Source: an uncultured Chloroflexota bacterium
Lineage (GTDB): Bacteria > Chloroflexota > Chloroflexia > Thermomicrobiales > UBA6265
NCBI GenBank assembly: GCA_937870845.1
Contig: CALMZR010000286.1
Span: 1 to 35,802 of the forward strand
DNA length: 35,802 bases
Direction: 5' to 3'
Part shown: positions 18,815-27,502 of the stretch, piece by piece
Layout of the letters: each line of letters begins with the position of its first letter
Position numbering within the stretch: position 1 is the first letter of the stretch
Position numbers and translations under genes: made by a program
Notes under the pieces: model-generated
Database searches by the model: none
What the model was told of the DNA's origin: nothing
What the model saw: only the letters and a program-made list of their open reading frames with translations

Positions 18815-18896
18815 GTCGTGCTGAGCGGAGCGAAGCATCTTGGCCGCGGGCCGCGCCCGATCGTTAGCGCCGAGATGCTTCGGCCCGCGGCCTCAG
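18815..18896. repeat. Palindromic intergenic repeat, copy C
   Basis: Core TGCTGAGCGGAGCGAAGCA (18819-18837), distal GCCGAGATGCTT (18869-18880), perfect 11-bp GGCCGCGGGCC/GGCCCGCGGCC (18842-18852/18882-18892). Confidence 0.7.
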
Positions 18897-18918
18897 AACG
18901 TTGCGATTGGGGACCACT

Positions 18919-21900
18919 TCAGTCGCGGCCCGGTGGAGAGTTTCCCTTGCGGGAGCGGGTCGAGCGAGCAGGTCTCTTGCTTGGTGAGACCTCATCGGGC
19001 GAGGACCGGGGCTGCTTTCGGCCATTGCGGCCGGGGGGCGAGTTCTTTACCTCGGCGGGCTCGCGGCGGGACCGTTCGGCGCGGGCTGGCTTGGGGCGGC
19101 TGTCTGCTGGACGAGGCGCTTTCTTGGCTACCCTCGTCTGATTTGACCGGGTGCGCGCTCGCGGCGGCTCGGGGCGCTCGGCCCGGGCCGCTTCGATCTC
19201 GCCGCGGGCAATCTCGGGGAGCTCGATGGGGGCGTAGCCCAAGGCGAGGGAGTGCTCGACGATGTCGCGGCGCAGGAGCAACTCGGCCTGGCGGAGGCGC
19301 GGGATGAGGGGGTGCGCCGTCCGCACGTCGGTCAGCATCTCGTAAACCTGGCGCATCAGATCGATGGTCTTGTTGATGGTCATCACCAAGTCGCCTTCGG
19401 ACAGCTCGATCTGGTCGCCGATCTCGAGCATGGTTGCGCCGCGGGCCCAGGCGCGCACGGCGCCGTAGAAGTTGGGGTTGTGCCCTTCCGAGACGGCGAG
19501 CCCCTCGCCCCGCTCTTCGCTGAGGACGGCGTGCTCGACGTCCTCGATGCGGCGGCGGGCCAGCACCAGGCGGTCGGGCAGGATGAAGCGGTTGCCGTAG
19601 CGGAACTCGCGGTCGAACGAGAACCAGGAGAAGACCTCGGCCACGTCTTCCGGTGACAGACTGTCGAGCACGCCGCGGTCGATCATTTCGCAGAGGATGA
19701 GGCCGTCGTTATCGAAGACCTCAGCCAACATGTCCGCCTTTTCGGTCGGGTAGCCGCGGTGCAGGTAGCCAAAGCGGTGCAGGACGTTGCGGATGCCGCG
19801 GATGACGTTGCGCAGCCGCTCCTCTTCGAGGTCGATCTCGCGGCCGAGGTGCTCTTCGAGCCCGCGACGCTCTTTCTCCAGCCGATCGACGAGCACGAGG
19901 TAGTCCCGGTGTTCGTTGCGGCGGGTGCAGGCGTGGCAGGGGTGCTCCTGGCGCTCGCGCCAAAGCGTCTTGACCTGCGCCGACGCTTGCTCCAGGTCGT
20001 CGTCGAGCCCGCGGATGCGGGAGGCGGATCGCTCCTCTTCGATGGCGCGATGCTCCGCGGCCATGGCGTCCAGATCGGGTAAGTCGAGCGCGTCGACGCG
20101 TTTCCAGAGTGTCGTCAGCCGGCGCTTGCCGCCCAGATGTGTCCCGTCGGCAACATCATCCGGGGGATTGGCGAACTGCTCGGCGAGCTCGATCTGCTTG
20201 TCGGTCAGGTGGTCGATCTCGCGGTACTCGGTCAAGAGCCGGATCGTCCCGTCCCGGAAGAGGAAGCGGCCGACCCCGCCGCGCGTGCCCTTACCGAGGA
20301 AGATGGCCCAGCCGCCGTCGCGGGCGTGGGCGACCGTTCCCGGCTGGGCGGAGCGGAACGCGCGGCGGAGGGCCTGGCGGCCGGGCTCGGCCCAGGGGGT
20401 GGAGGTCGACAAGGTGCGCCGGATGGTGATGCGCTCCCCTTCGAGGCGGCGCTGCTTGTTCTGAGCCGCGGTCAGGGAACGGTTGGCCCGCCGGTAATCT
20501 TCGAGCAGCTCGTCGCCGGCGTCCAGCCCGATAAGGCATCCTTGCGGGATGCGGTCGATCTCCTCGCCCATGGCGATGATCTGGTCCTCCAGGCCGCGGA
20601 TGCGCTGGCTACTCTGAAATTGGGCCAGGCTCTGTTGCAGCAATGTCCGCACGCGCTCCCCGTGCGGGGGATCCCAGAGGTTGAGGACGGTGTTGTAGCG
20701 GATGGCGAAGGCGGAGCGCACCGGGTGCAGCTCGCCGGTGGCGATGTCGAGCGTTTCGCGAAACGTGAACCAGGGGGAGTAGGGGACGACGACGTGGCCG
20801 AAGGGGTCCATGCCGCGTCGCCCGGCGCGGCCGGCCATCTGCTGGAACTCGTTGGGAATCAGCATGCGGCGGCGGCGGCCGTCCCACTTGCTCATGCGGC
20901 CGATGACGACGGTGCGCGCCGGCATGTTGATGCCGAGCGCCAGCGTGTCGGTGGCGAAGACGACCTCCATCAGGCCCCGCGAAAACAGGACTTCCACCAA
21001 CTGCTTCAGAATGGGCAGCAGCCCGGCGTGGTGGAACCCGATCCCCTTGCGCGCCAGGGCGGTGATCGTCTGAACCTGCTCGAGCTCCTGGTCCTCCGGG
21101 CGCAGACCCGCCAGGACAGCCTTGATGGTCTGCTCGATGAGGTCGAGTTGGCGGGGGGTGACAAGGTTCGGGCGCATCACGGCGAGGCGTTCGGCGTACG
21201 CTTGGCAGTCGTTGCGGCTGAAGAGGAAGTAGATGGCGGGCAACATGTCGCGGGCGGCGAGGGCGTCGACGATTTCGCGCGGCTGCGGCTCGTCCATCTC
21301 GGGGGTGCTGCGCTCGGCGCGGCGCTTGGCGAAGCCGCCGCGGGCGGCCTGGCGGCGCAGCTCGCCGCCGGTGTGCGGAAAATCGCGCACCTGGGCGCCG
21401 GTATGGTCGACCACGAGGTTGAGCTTGCCGTCGTTGAAGTAGTGCAGAGCCAGCGGCACGGCGCGCTCGGTGTGGGTGATGAGGCGGATGGGGCGGTGCG
21501 TGCGGCTTATCCAGGCGGCGATCTCGTTGGCGTTGTTGATGGTGGCGGAGAGACAGATCAGTTGCACATGGTCCGGACAAAGGATGATCGACTCTTCCCA
21601 GGTGGTGCCGCGCTCGGGGTCGGCGAGGTAGTGGATCTCGTCGAAGATGACGGTGTCGACGTCGTCCAGGTCCCACGGGGTCTGCAACAGCATGTTGCGG
21701 AGGACTTCGGTGGTCATGACGACGACGCGGGCATCCCGGTTCTCTGAGACATCGCCGGTGAGGAGCCCGACCTGATCGCCGTAAATGGCGCGCAGGTCGC
21801 GGTACTTCTGGTTGGAGAGCGCTTTGATGGGGGTGGTGTAGATGACGCGGCCGGCGCCCTTGAAGGCCTCCCAGACGCCGTAGTCCGCGATGATGGTCTT

Positions 21901-22116
21901 TCCGATCCCTGTGGGAGCGGCCACCATGACCGAATCGCCGGCGAGCAGGATGCGAATCGCCTCGCGCTGAAACTCGTCCAAGGCGAAGGGATAGTGCGAC
22001 TCGAACTGTGCGATGGCGTCTTCGAAACGGCTCTGGCCGGCGGTTGGAGACCGCTCACCTGGCTCTTCGGCGAGCGCTATCTCGCCGTCGGCGATGGCGG
22101 TAGTTGAGGCCGTCAG
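18919..22116 (-). CDS. DEAD/DEAH-box helicase, Ski2/Mtr4/HelY-like
   Basis: 'MVAAPTGIGKTIIADYGV', 'VIFDEIHYLADPERGTTWEE', 'LSATINNANEIAAWI', 'QMAGRAGRRGMDPFGHVV', DSHCT-like C-terminus. Start uncertain: CTG at 22116 behind AGGAG is the best candidate; frame is open to 22446. Confidence 0.9.
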   Translation of the reverse strand: MTASTTAIADGEIALAEEPGERSPTAGQSRFEDAIAQFESHYPFALDEFQREAIRILLAGDSVMVAAPTGIGKTIIADYGVWEAFKGAGRVIYTTPIKALSNQKYRDLRAIYGDQVGLLTGDVSENRDARVVVMTTEVLRNMLLQTPWDLDDVDTVIFDEIHYLADPERGTTWEESIILCPDHVQLICLSATINNANEIAAWISRTHRPIRLITHTERAVPLALHYFNDGKLNLVVDHTGAQVRDFPHTGGELRRQAARGGFAKRRAERSTPEMDEPQPREIVDALAARDMLPAIYFLFSRNDCQAYAERLAVMRPNLVTPRQLDLIEQTIKAVLAGLRPEDQELEQVQTITALARKGIGFHHAGLLPILKQLVEVLFSRGLMEVVFATDTLALGINMPARTVVIGRMSKWDGRRRRMLIPNEFQQMAGRAGRRGMDPFGHVVVPYSPWFTFRETLDIATGELHPVRSAFAIRYNTVLNLWDPPHGERVRTLLQQSLAQFQSSQRIRGLEDQIIAMGEEIDRIPQGCLIGLDAGDELLEDYRRANRSLTAAQNKQRRLEGERITIRRTLSTSTPWAEPGRQALRRAFRSAQPGTVAHARDGGWAIFLGKGTRGGVGRFLFRDGTIRLLTEYREIDHLTDKQIELAEQFANPPDDVADGTHLGGKRRLTTLWKRVDALDLPDLDAMAAEHRAIEEERSASRIRGLDDDLEQASAQVKTLWRERQEHPCHACTRRNEHRDYLVLVDRLEKERRGLEEHLGREIDLEEERLRNVIRGIRNVLHRFGYLHRGYPTEKADMLAEVFDNDGLILCEMIDRGVLDSLSPEDVAEVFSWFSFDREFRYGNRFILPDRLVLARRRIEDVEHAVLSEERGEGLAVSEGHNPNFYGAVRAWARGATMLEIGDQIELSEGDLVMTINKTIDLMRQVYEMLTDVRTAHPLIPRLRQAELLLRRDIVEHSLALGYAPIELPEIARGEIEAARAERPEPPRARTRSNQTRVAKKAPRPADSRPKPARAERSRREPAEVKNSPPGRNGRKQPRSSPDEVSPSKRPARSTRSRKGNSPPGRD

Positions 22117-22171
22117 GGTGGTGCTCCTGGGCTGAAGACGGCGGACGCGGAGAGCCGCGCCTCGCGCAATG

Positions 22172-22678
22172 CTACCAACCCTGCGTGCCAGGCTCACCTT
22201 TGAACGGGCCGACGATGTCCGGCGTGATCCATCCACCGTAGAAGCCGCCCGGCTGCGGACTGACCAATACGCTGTCGACCCTGCATTCATCCATCGGCGC
22301 GGGATAGATCGCGATGTGGTTCGCGATGGGCGAGAATGCCGGCGTTGGGCTCGGATAGCTCCACGCCGCATTCGGCGCCACGGCGTTGGCGGAAACCACG
22401 TCGAAGTAGGCCGCGCGCCCCTTCCACTCGCACCACGTCGCGCCATCTGCCGGGATCAGAACGTCTGCACGGACATCGTCGGGAGGGATGTAGTAGACGG
22501 GGGGATGGCTGGTCTCCAGCACGCGCCAGGCTCGTGTGGAATCGGCGATCTTCTCGCCGCCGAATCAGACTTCGATGTGGCGGCTGGTCTGCTCCAGCCG
22601 CGGCGGTCGCGGATAATCCCAGGCCGATTCCTGGTCTGGACCTGGTGGAACGCGGCTGGAGTCAACGGGGAGCGACAT
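22172..22678 (-). pseudogene. DUF427 domain protein interrupted by an in-frame TGA
   Basis: One frame reads MSLPVDSSRVPPGPDQESAWDYPRPPRLEQTSRHIEV*FGGEKIADSTRAWRVLETSHPPVYYIPPDDV...; stop at 22565-22567. The ORF track lists only 22172-22522. Confidence 0.8.
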
Positions 22679-22800
22679 GCGTTACGGTCCTTTCACGCTC
22701 GGATAGCACGCGGCGTTGAACGGCGCCGATGACGGAGCAAGTGTGCGGTGAACCCGAGGACCAAAGGAAGGCGACCGCTACGCACGGGGCGCCGGCAACG

Positions 22801-23841
22801 ATGACTGACGCGGACCTGACGGTTCGGGACATCGGCGAGTTTGGTCTGATCGACCGCCTTTCGGCGGCGCTTCCGCCTGACGTCCGTACGGCCAGTGATG
22901 TCCATGTCGGAATCGGAGACGATGCGGCGGTCTGGCGGCCGGACGCGGGCGAGGACGTGGTGATTACGACAGACAGCCTCGTCGAGGGAATCCATTTCCG
23001 GCTGGATTGGACCGATTGGGAGAGCCTGGGCCACAAGATCCTCGCCGTCAACGTCTCCGATCTGGCGGCGATGGGGGCCGCGCCGAAGCTCGCGGTGTTG
23101 ACGCTCGGTTTGCGCGGCGACGAGTTGGTTCGCGATCTGGAGGCGCTGTACCGCGGGCTTGGCGACCTCGCCCGCCGGAGCAGCATGACCTTGGCTGGCG
23201 GCGACATCGTACGCTCGCCGCACGGTTTGACGTTTCACGTCACCGCCCTCGGTCAGACGCGACAGCAGCGTACCCTGATGCGCTCGGGCGCGTATTCCGG
23301 CGATCTGATCGGCGTGACGGGGACGATTGGAGCGTCGGCGGCGGGGCTGCGGCTCCTTGCTCTGGAGGACGACGATGCTCGCCGAACGGCGGCCACGGCA
23401 GACCTGCTGATCGCCGCTCACCTGAGGCCAGAGCCGCGGGTGGCGCTGGGCGAGGTTCTCCTCGAACGCGGCGCGACGTCGGCGATGGATCTCAGCGACG
23501 GCCTCGCGGGCGACTTGCCGAAGATTCTGACTGCCAGCGGCGTGTCGGCATGGATCGATGAGCGACGGCTCCCGGTCGCGGCCGCGGTGCGGGCGCTCTT
23601 CCCGAACGAGTGGCGCGAGCTTGCCCTGCGCGGCGGTGAAGACTACGAGCTTCTCTTCACCGCGCCGCCGCGCGCATGGGACGCGATCGCGAGCGAGGCT
23701 TCGGCGATCGGGGGACCAGTGACGGCGATTGGTGAGATCCTTCTTCGGGCCGGGACCGCATCGACGCTCGAGATCATCGATGCCCAGGGCGCGAGACGGC
23801 CTCTTCTTCCGGGCGCCTTTGACCATTTCGGGGGCGCCTGA
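22801..23841 (+). CDS. thiL: Thiamine-phosphate kinase
   Basis: 'VGIGDDAAVW', 'TTDSLVEGIHF', 'LAVNVSDLAAMGAAP', 'GGDIVRS'. Confidence 0.95.
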   Translation: MTDADLTVRDIGEFGLIDRLSAALPPDVRTASDVHVGIGDDAAVWRPDAGEDVVITTDSLVEGIHFRLDWTDWESLGHKILAVNVSDLAAMGAAPKLAVLTLGLRGDELVRDLEALYRGLGDLARRSSMTLAGGDIVRSPHGLTFHVTALGQTRQQRTLMRSGAYSGDLIGVTGTIGASAAGLRLLALEDDDARRTAATADLLIAAHLRPEPRVALGEVLLERGATSAMDLSDGLAGDLPKILTASGVSAWIDERRLPVAAAVRALFPNEWRELALRGGEDYELLFTAPPRAWDAIASEASAIGGPVTAIGEILLRAGTASTLEIIDAQGARRPLLPGAFDHFGGA

Positions 23842-23846
23842 GCGGA

Positions 23847-25103
23847 TCAGGCGCAACCGCTGGCAACGGCGACTTCCGCGAGATCCATGGCAACCACCAA
23901 GGCGTCGAAGAGATCCGTGTTCTCGATCGAGCCGGACAGCCGCTCGGCGCCAGGGCCGGCGGCGGTGATCGGCACGGGGGCGGCGGTGTGCCCGGTGGTG
24001 GCCCAGCCGAGGACGAAGCCGTAGCCGGTCCCCGCGACGGGGAACGGGCCGTCTTCACCGGCGAGCATGGTATCGAGGAGGCCACCTCCGGGTTCGTAGG
24101 GGTAAGGTTGATCCAGCGAGCCGGCCACGGCGAGGCCGCCGCACTCGTGGTCGGCCGTGACGACGATCAGGGTGTCGTCTGGGGAGCGGCTGGCGAACGC
24201 GAGCGCGACCTGCACGGCACGATCCAACTCCAGCACGCCCTTGAGGGTCAGCGGGGCGTTGTTCTGATGGGCCATGCGGTCGATGGCCGATTCCTCGACC
24301 ATCAGGAAGAAGCCGTTCGGATTCGAGGCGAGAGTGTCGATGGCGGCGGACGTGAGGTCGGCCAGGGAGACCGGCGGATCGTAGACGGCGCCGAGGCCTT
24401 CCGCAGTCTGGACGAAGAACTCCTGCGCGGCGAACAACCCCAACAGCGGCCCGCCCGGTTCCAAACGGCGGCGGCGCAGGCTCGCTTGAAACGACGCGGC
24501 GTCGCACACGAACTCGTAGCCCAGCTCACGAGCGCGGGCGACGAGGTCGCCGTCTGCGCCGATGCCGCGCCAGTGCGATGCTCCGGCCATCTCGGCAGGC
24601 AGCGCCCTTCCCGTGGGGAACCAATGGGCGCCGCCGCCGCCCAGAATCACGTCGACGCCGACGCGCTCGATGTACTGACGGGCGACTTCGCTCTGGTCGG
24701 CGCGGTGTGGGACGTGGGCGGCGAAAGCGGCCGGGGTGGCGTCGGTGATCTGGCAGGTGCTGATGAGCCCGACCGAGCGGCCCGACGCCTTGGCCAACTC
24801 AAGGATCGTGCGCTGCTGTCGACCATGCGAATCGATGGCGACGCAGCCATTGATCGTCTTGACCCCAGTGGCGATGGCGGTGGCCGCGGCGGCGGAGTCG
24901 GTGACGAACGTCGTCGGATCGACGCACATGGTGTTCATCAGACCGGAGACAGGCAGGCGGTCCATCGCCAGGCGGCCGTCGCGGCCGACAGCGAGCAACT
25001 GGCCGGCGAAGCGGTGGGCTTCGCCCATGCCGTCGCCAATGAGGAGGATCACGTTGCGCGCGATCCGGCGACTTGTCGGTTCGATGTCGATGGCGCTGGT
25101 CAC
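23847..25103 (-). CDS. Alkaline phosphatase (PhoA superfamily)
   Basis: 'NVILLIGDGMG', 'VTDSAAAATAIATGVKT', 'VVTADHECGGLAV', 'TGHTAAPVPI'. Confidence 0.93.
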   Translation of the reverse strand: MTSAIDIEPTSRRIARNVILLIGDGMGEAHRFAGQLLAVGRDGRLAMDRLPVSGLMNTMCVDPTTFVTDSAAAATAIATGVKTINGCVAIDSHGRQQRTILELAKASGRSVGLISTCQITDATPAAFAAHVPHRADQSEVARQYIERVGVDVILGGGGAHWFPTGRALPAEMAGASHWRGIGADGDLVARARELGYEFVCDAASFQASLRRRRLEPGGPLLGLFAAQEFFVQTAEGLGAVYDPPVSLADLTSAAIDTLASNPNGFFLMVEESAIDRMAHQNNAPLTLKGVLELDRAVQVALAFASRSPDDTLIVVTADHECGGLAVAGSLDQPYPYEPGGGLLDTMLAGEDGPFPVAGTGYGFVLGWATTGHTAAPVPITAAGPGAERLSGSIENTDLFDALVVAMDLAEVAVASGCA

Positions 25104-25137
25104 GAATGCCTCGGCCGCTGGGCGGGGGTCACGCGAA

Positions 25138-25169
25138 TCTGGCCTCGCCGCGGCGCCGGCGAGGCCAGA
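25138..25169. promoter_or_regulatory. 13-bp perfect inverted repeat in the alkaline phosphatase 5' region
   Basis: TCTGGCCTCGCCG (25138-25150) / CGGCGAGGCCAGA (25157-25169), 6-nt spacer. Confidence 0.55.
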
Positions 25170-25363
25170 CCGACACGTCTTACTTTCTGTCGCCAGTATC
25201 GGCGCTGGGCTTGGCGATGTCCACCTTGCGGCCGGCGCGACCGCGTCATCGCCACCCCGCCGCCAGGATATCGCTCCCAGGCGGATCGTTCGCTAAGCCG
25301 TCGTCAACCTCGACGAATCTTCATCGAGCTTGCCTTGCCGGGGGAAGATGGCGTACCGTTGGA

Positions 25364-25388
25364 ATATCCGACTCATTTAGTCGGATAT
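25364..25388. promoter_or_regulatory. Candidate Rrf2/IscR-like operator
   Basis: ATATCCGACTCATTTAGTCGGATAT, perfect 10-bp arms, 5-nt spacer, upstream of the iron-type solute-binding protein. Confidence 0.55.
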
Positions 25389-25505
25389 CGGACGCGGTCG
25401 GCCGGCTTCGAGTCGCCGCAGGGCCGCAAGCGAGAAGCGTTCGTCAGGAGGGGCAGACTCGTGGCAAGCAGGAAATCCGGCGCTGATTTTGTTTCCGGGG
25501 GCGAG

Positions 25506-26609
25506 ATGAGCGAGGTTCGATTTGGCCGGCGGGCGCTGGTCGTGGGCGCTACGGGGGTGCTGGCGATTGGGGTCACGAACCCGCTACGAGCAGCCGCGCA
25601 GCCCGCAACGCCCGTGGCCGACCCGGAACCGGACCCCGAGCCAGACCCGGAGGCCGGGACGGACACCGCGTCTGGAACCGGCGCGTTCACGCTCTATTCG
25701 GGCCGCAATGAGGCGCTGGTCGGGCCACTGCTGGAGCAGTACGCGGCGGAGACGGGCGTCTCGGTCGACACGCGCTTCGGGGGCACCGGCGAGCTGGCGG
25801 CAACCCTGCTGGAAGAAGGCGAGAACTCGCCCGCCAGCGCGTTTCTGGCGCAGGATGCCGGCGCGCTGGGGCTGCTGGCCGACGAAGGTCGGTTCCAACA
25901 GCTTCCCGACGAGATTCTGGAACTGGTCGATCCGCGCTTCCGCGACGCCGAGGGTCGCTGGGTCGGCGTCACCGGCCGGGCCCGGGTGCTGGCCTACAAC
26001 ACCGATGTGCTGGCGGAGGCTGATCTGCCGGCATCGGTGAACGATCTGACCGACCCGGTGTGGGCTGGCCGCATCGGCTGGGCCCCGGAGAACGCGTCGT
26101 TCCAGTCGTTCATCACCGCCTTCCGGTTGCTGGAGGGAGACGACGCGGTGCGGGCGTGGCTCGAGGCCATGATCGCCAACGGGACAGTGAACTTCGGCGA
26201 CAGCAACACATCGATCGTGCAAGCCGTGGGCGCGGGCGAGATCGACGCCGGGTTGGTCAATCACTACTACACTTATGTCGTCGGCCGTGAGGAAGGCGAG
26301 GGCTTCCCCGTGGCGAACCACTTCTTCGTCGAAGGCGATCCGGGGTCGCTCATCAACGTGACCGGCATTGGCATTCTCGAAGGCGCCGAGAACACGGATG
26401 CGGCGCTGGCGTTCACGGCATATCTGCTCTCTCCGGCGGCGCAGGAGTACTTCGCGACCGAGACGTTCGAGTACCCCCTGGCGGAGGGCATCGAGGCGTC
26501 CCAGGGCTTGGTTCCCCTGAGCGAGATCGGCCACCCTGAAATTGACCTCGGCGATCTCGCCGATCTGCGCGGGACTCTCGATCTGCTGGCGGAAGTCGGT
26601 CTCCTGTAG
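25506..26609 (+). CDS. Extracellular solute-binding protein, Fe(3+) ABC type
   Basis: Twin-Arg-like 'FGRRALVVGATGVLAIG' leader, 'FTLYSGRNEALVGPLLEQYAAETGVSVDTRFGGTGELAATLLEEG', 'LVNHYYTYV'. The 23988 ORF start is an artefact. Confidence 0.88.
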   Translation: MSEVRFGRRALVVGATGVLAIGVTNPLRAAAQPATPVADPEPDPEPDPEAGTDTASGTGAFTLYSGRNEALVGPLLEQYAAETGVSVDTRFGGTGELAATLLEEGENSPASAFLAQDAGALGLLADEGRFQQLPDEILELVDPRFRDAEGRWVGVTGRARVLAYNTDVLAEADLPASVNDLTDPVWAGRIGWAPENASFQSFITAFRLLEGDDAVRAWLEAMIANGTVNFGDSNTSIVQAVGAGEIDAGLVNHYYTYVVGREEGEGFPVANHFFVEGDPGSLINVTGIGILEGAENTDAALAFTAYLLSPAAQEYFATETFEYPLAEGIEASQGLVPLSEIGHPEIDLGDLADLRGTLDLLAEVGLL

Positions 26610-26664
26610 CGGCAGAATCCGGCCGCCCGCGGCTCAACTGGGCGGCGTCAACGCCGGTGCTACC

Positions 26665-27477
26665 ATGCCGGGCATGATCAAGCGCTGGCTGCGGCGCCGC
26701 CTCGAGGGCCGCGAGGCCGAGGAGGAAGCCGAACCGGAAATCGAGAGCCGGGAGCGCGGCGCGCTCGTGCGCAAGGGGCGGCTGGTGACGCTGCGGGCGC
26801 ACGTCCCCGGCAATCGCGAGTCGTTCCAGCGGTGGTATGCGGATCCGGAGATCGCCGGACTTCTTCGCCACGATCTGGAGCCGCTCACCTCCTGGCAGTC
26901 ACGCGGCTATTTCGACTCGTTCATCCTCCCCTCTTCCGCGCGCGGAACCTGCTTTGCCATCCACGAACGCAAGACGAAACGGCTGATCGGCACGACCGCG
27001 TTGACCGACCGCGTCGGCAGCGGCGACGGCGTTTCGGCGCTCTTTCGCATCGTCATCGGCGAGAAGGACGTCTGGGGAAAAGGCTATGGCACCGAGGCGA
27101 CGAGGCTCATGGTGGAAGAGGCGTTCGACGCCATGGGGCTGAGCGCCGTGCGGCTGGAGGTCTTTCGCCACAATACGCGGGCGATCGCGGCGTACAAGCG
27201 GGTCGGGTTCGAAGTCACCGGGGAACACACGGAGTGGGTGGCGCGCAAGAAGACCGAACTGCGGGTGATGGAGATGCGCCTCACCCGCGAAGCGTACTAC
27301 GCGACGGCTGATGTCGTGGGGCGGCCTGCCGCACACCGGGATGGGCCAATGCGGGAGGAGCGCCGGGAACGCCGAAAGGCGCGCGAGTCGGCGCGGGCGA
27401 AGAGGCGCGATAAGCGGACGGATCGTGCCGGCGAGGCAACGGATGGGGCAGCCGGAGCGCGCGCGGCCACGGATTGA
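26665..27477 (+). CDS. GNAT family N-acetyltransferase (RimJ/RimL-like)
   Basis: 'VTLRAHVPGNRESFQRWYADPEI', 'KGYGTEATRLMVEEAFDAMGLSAVRLEVFRHNTRAIAAYKRVGF'; Arg/Lys-rich C-terminal tail. Confidence 0.88.
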   Translation: MPGMIKRWLRRRLEGREAEEEAEPEIESRERGALVRKGRLVTLRAHVPGNRESFQRWYADPEIAGLLRHDLEPLTSWQSRGYFDSFILPSSARGTCFAIHERKTKRLIGTTALTDRVGSGDGVSALFRIVIGEKDVWGKGYGTEATRLMVEEAFDAMGLSAVRLEVFRHNTRAIAAYKRVGFEVTGEHTEWVARKKTELRVMEMRLTREAYYATADVVGRPAAHRDGPMREERRERRKARESARAKRRDKRTDRAGEATDGAAGARAATD

Positions 27478-27502
27478 CAGAGACGGGATGCGCCCGTACC
27501 AT
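27474..27502 (+). promoter_or_regulatory. Sigma70-type promoter
   Basis: TTGACA-N17-TACCAT; the -35 overlaps the upstream stop codon. Confidence 0.6.

Noticed and set aside
20137-21747. 536-aa plus-strand ORF antisense to the helicase
   Set aside because: No motifs; mirrors the strong helicase frame; GC-rich shadow ORF.
23988-25505. N-terminal 506 residues of the 873-aa ORF 23988-26609
   Set aside because: Antisense to alkaline phosphatase; the real protein starts at 25506 with a signal peptide.
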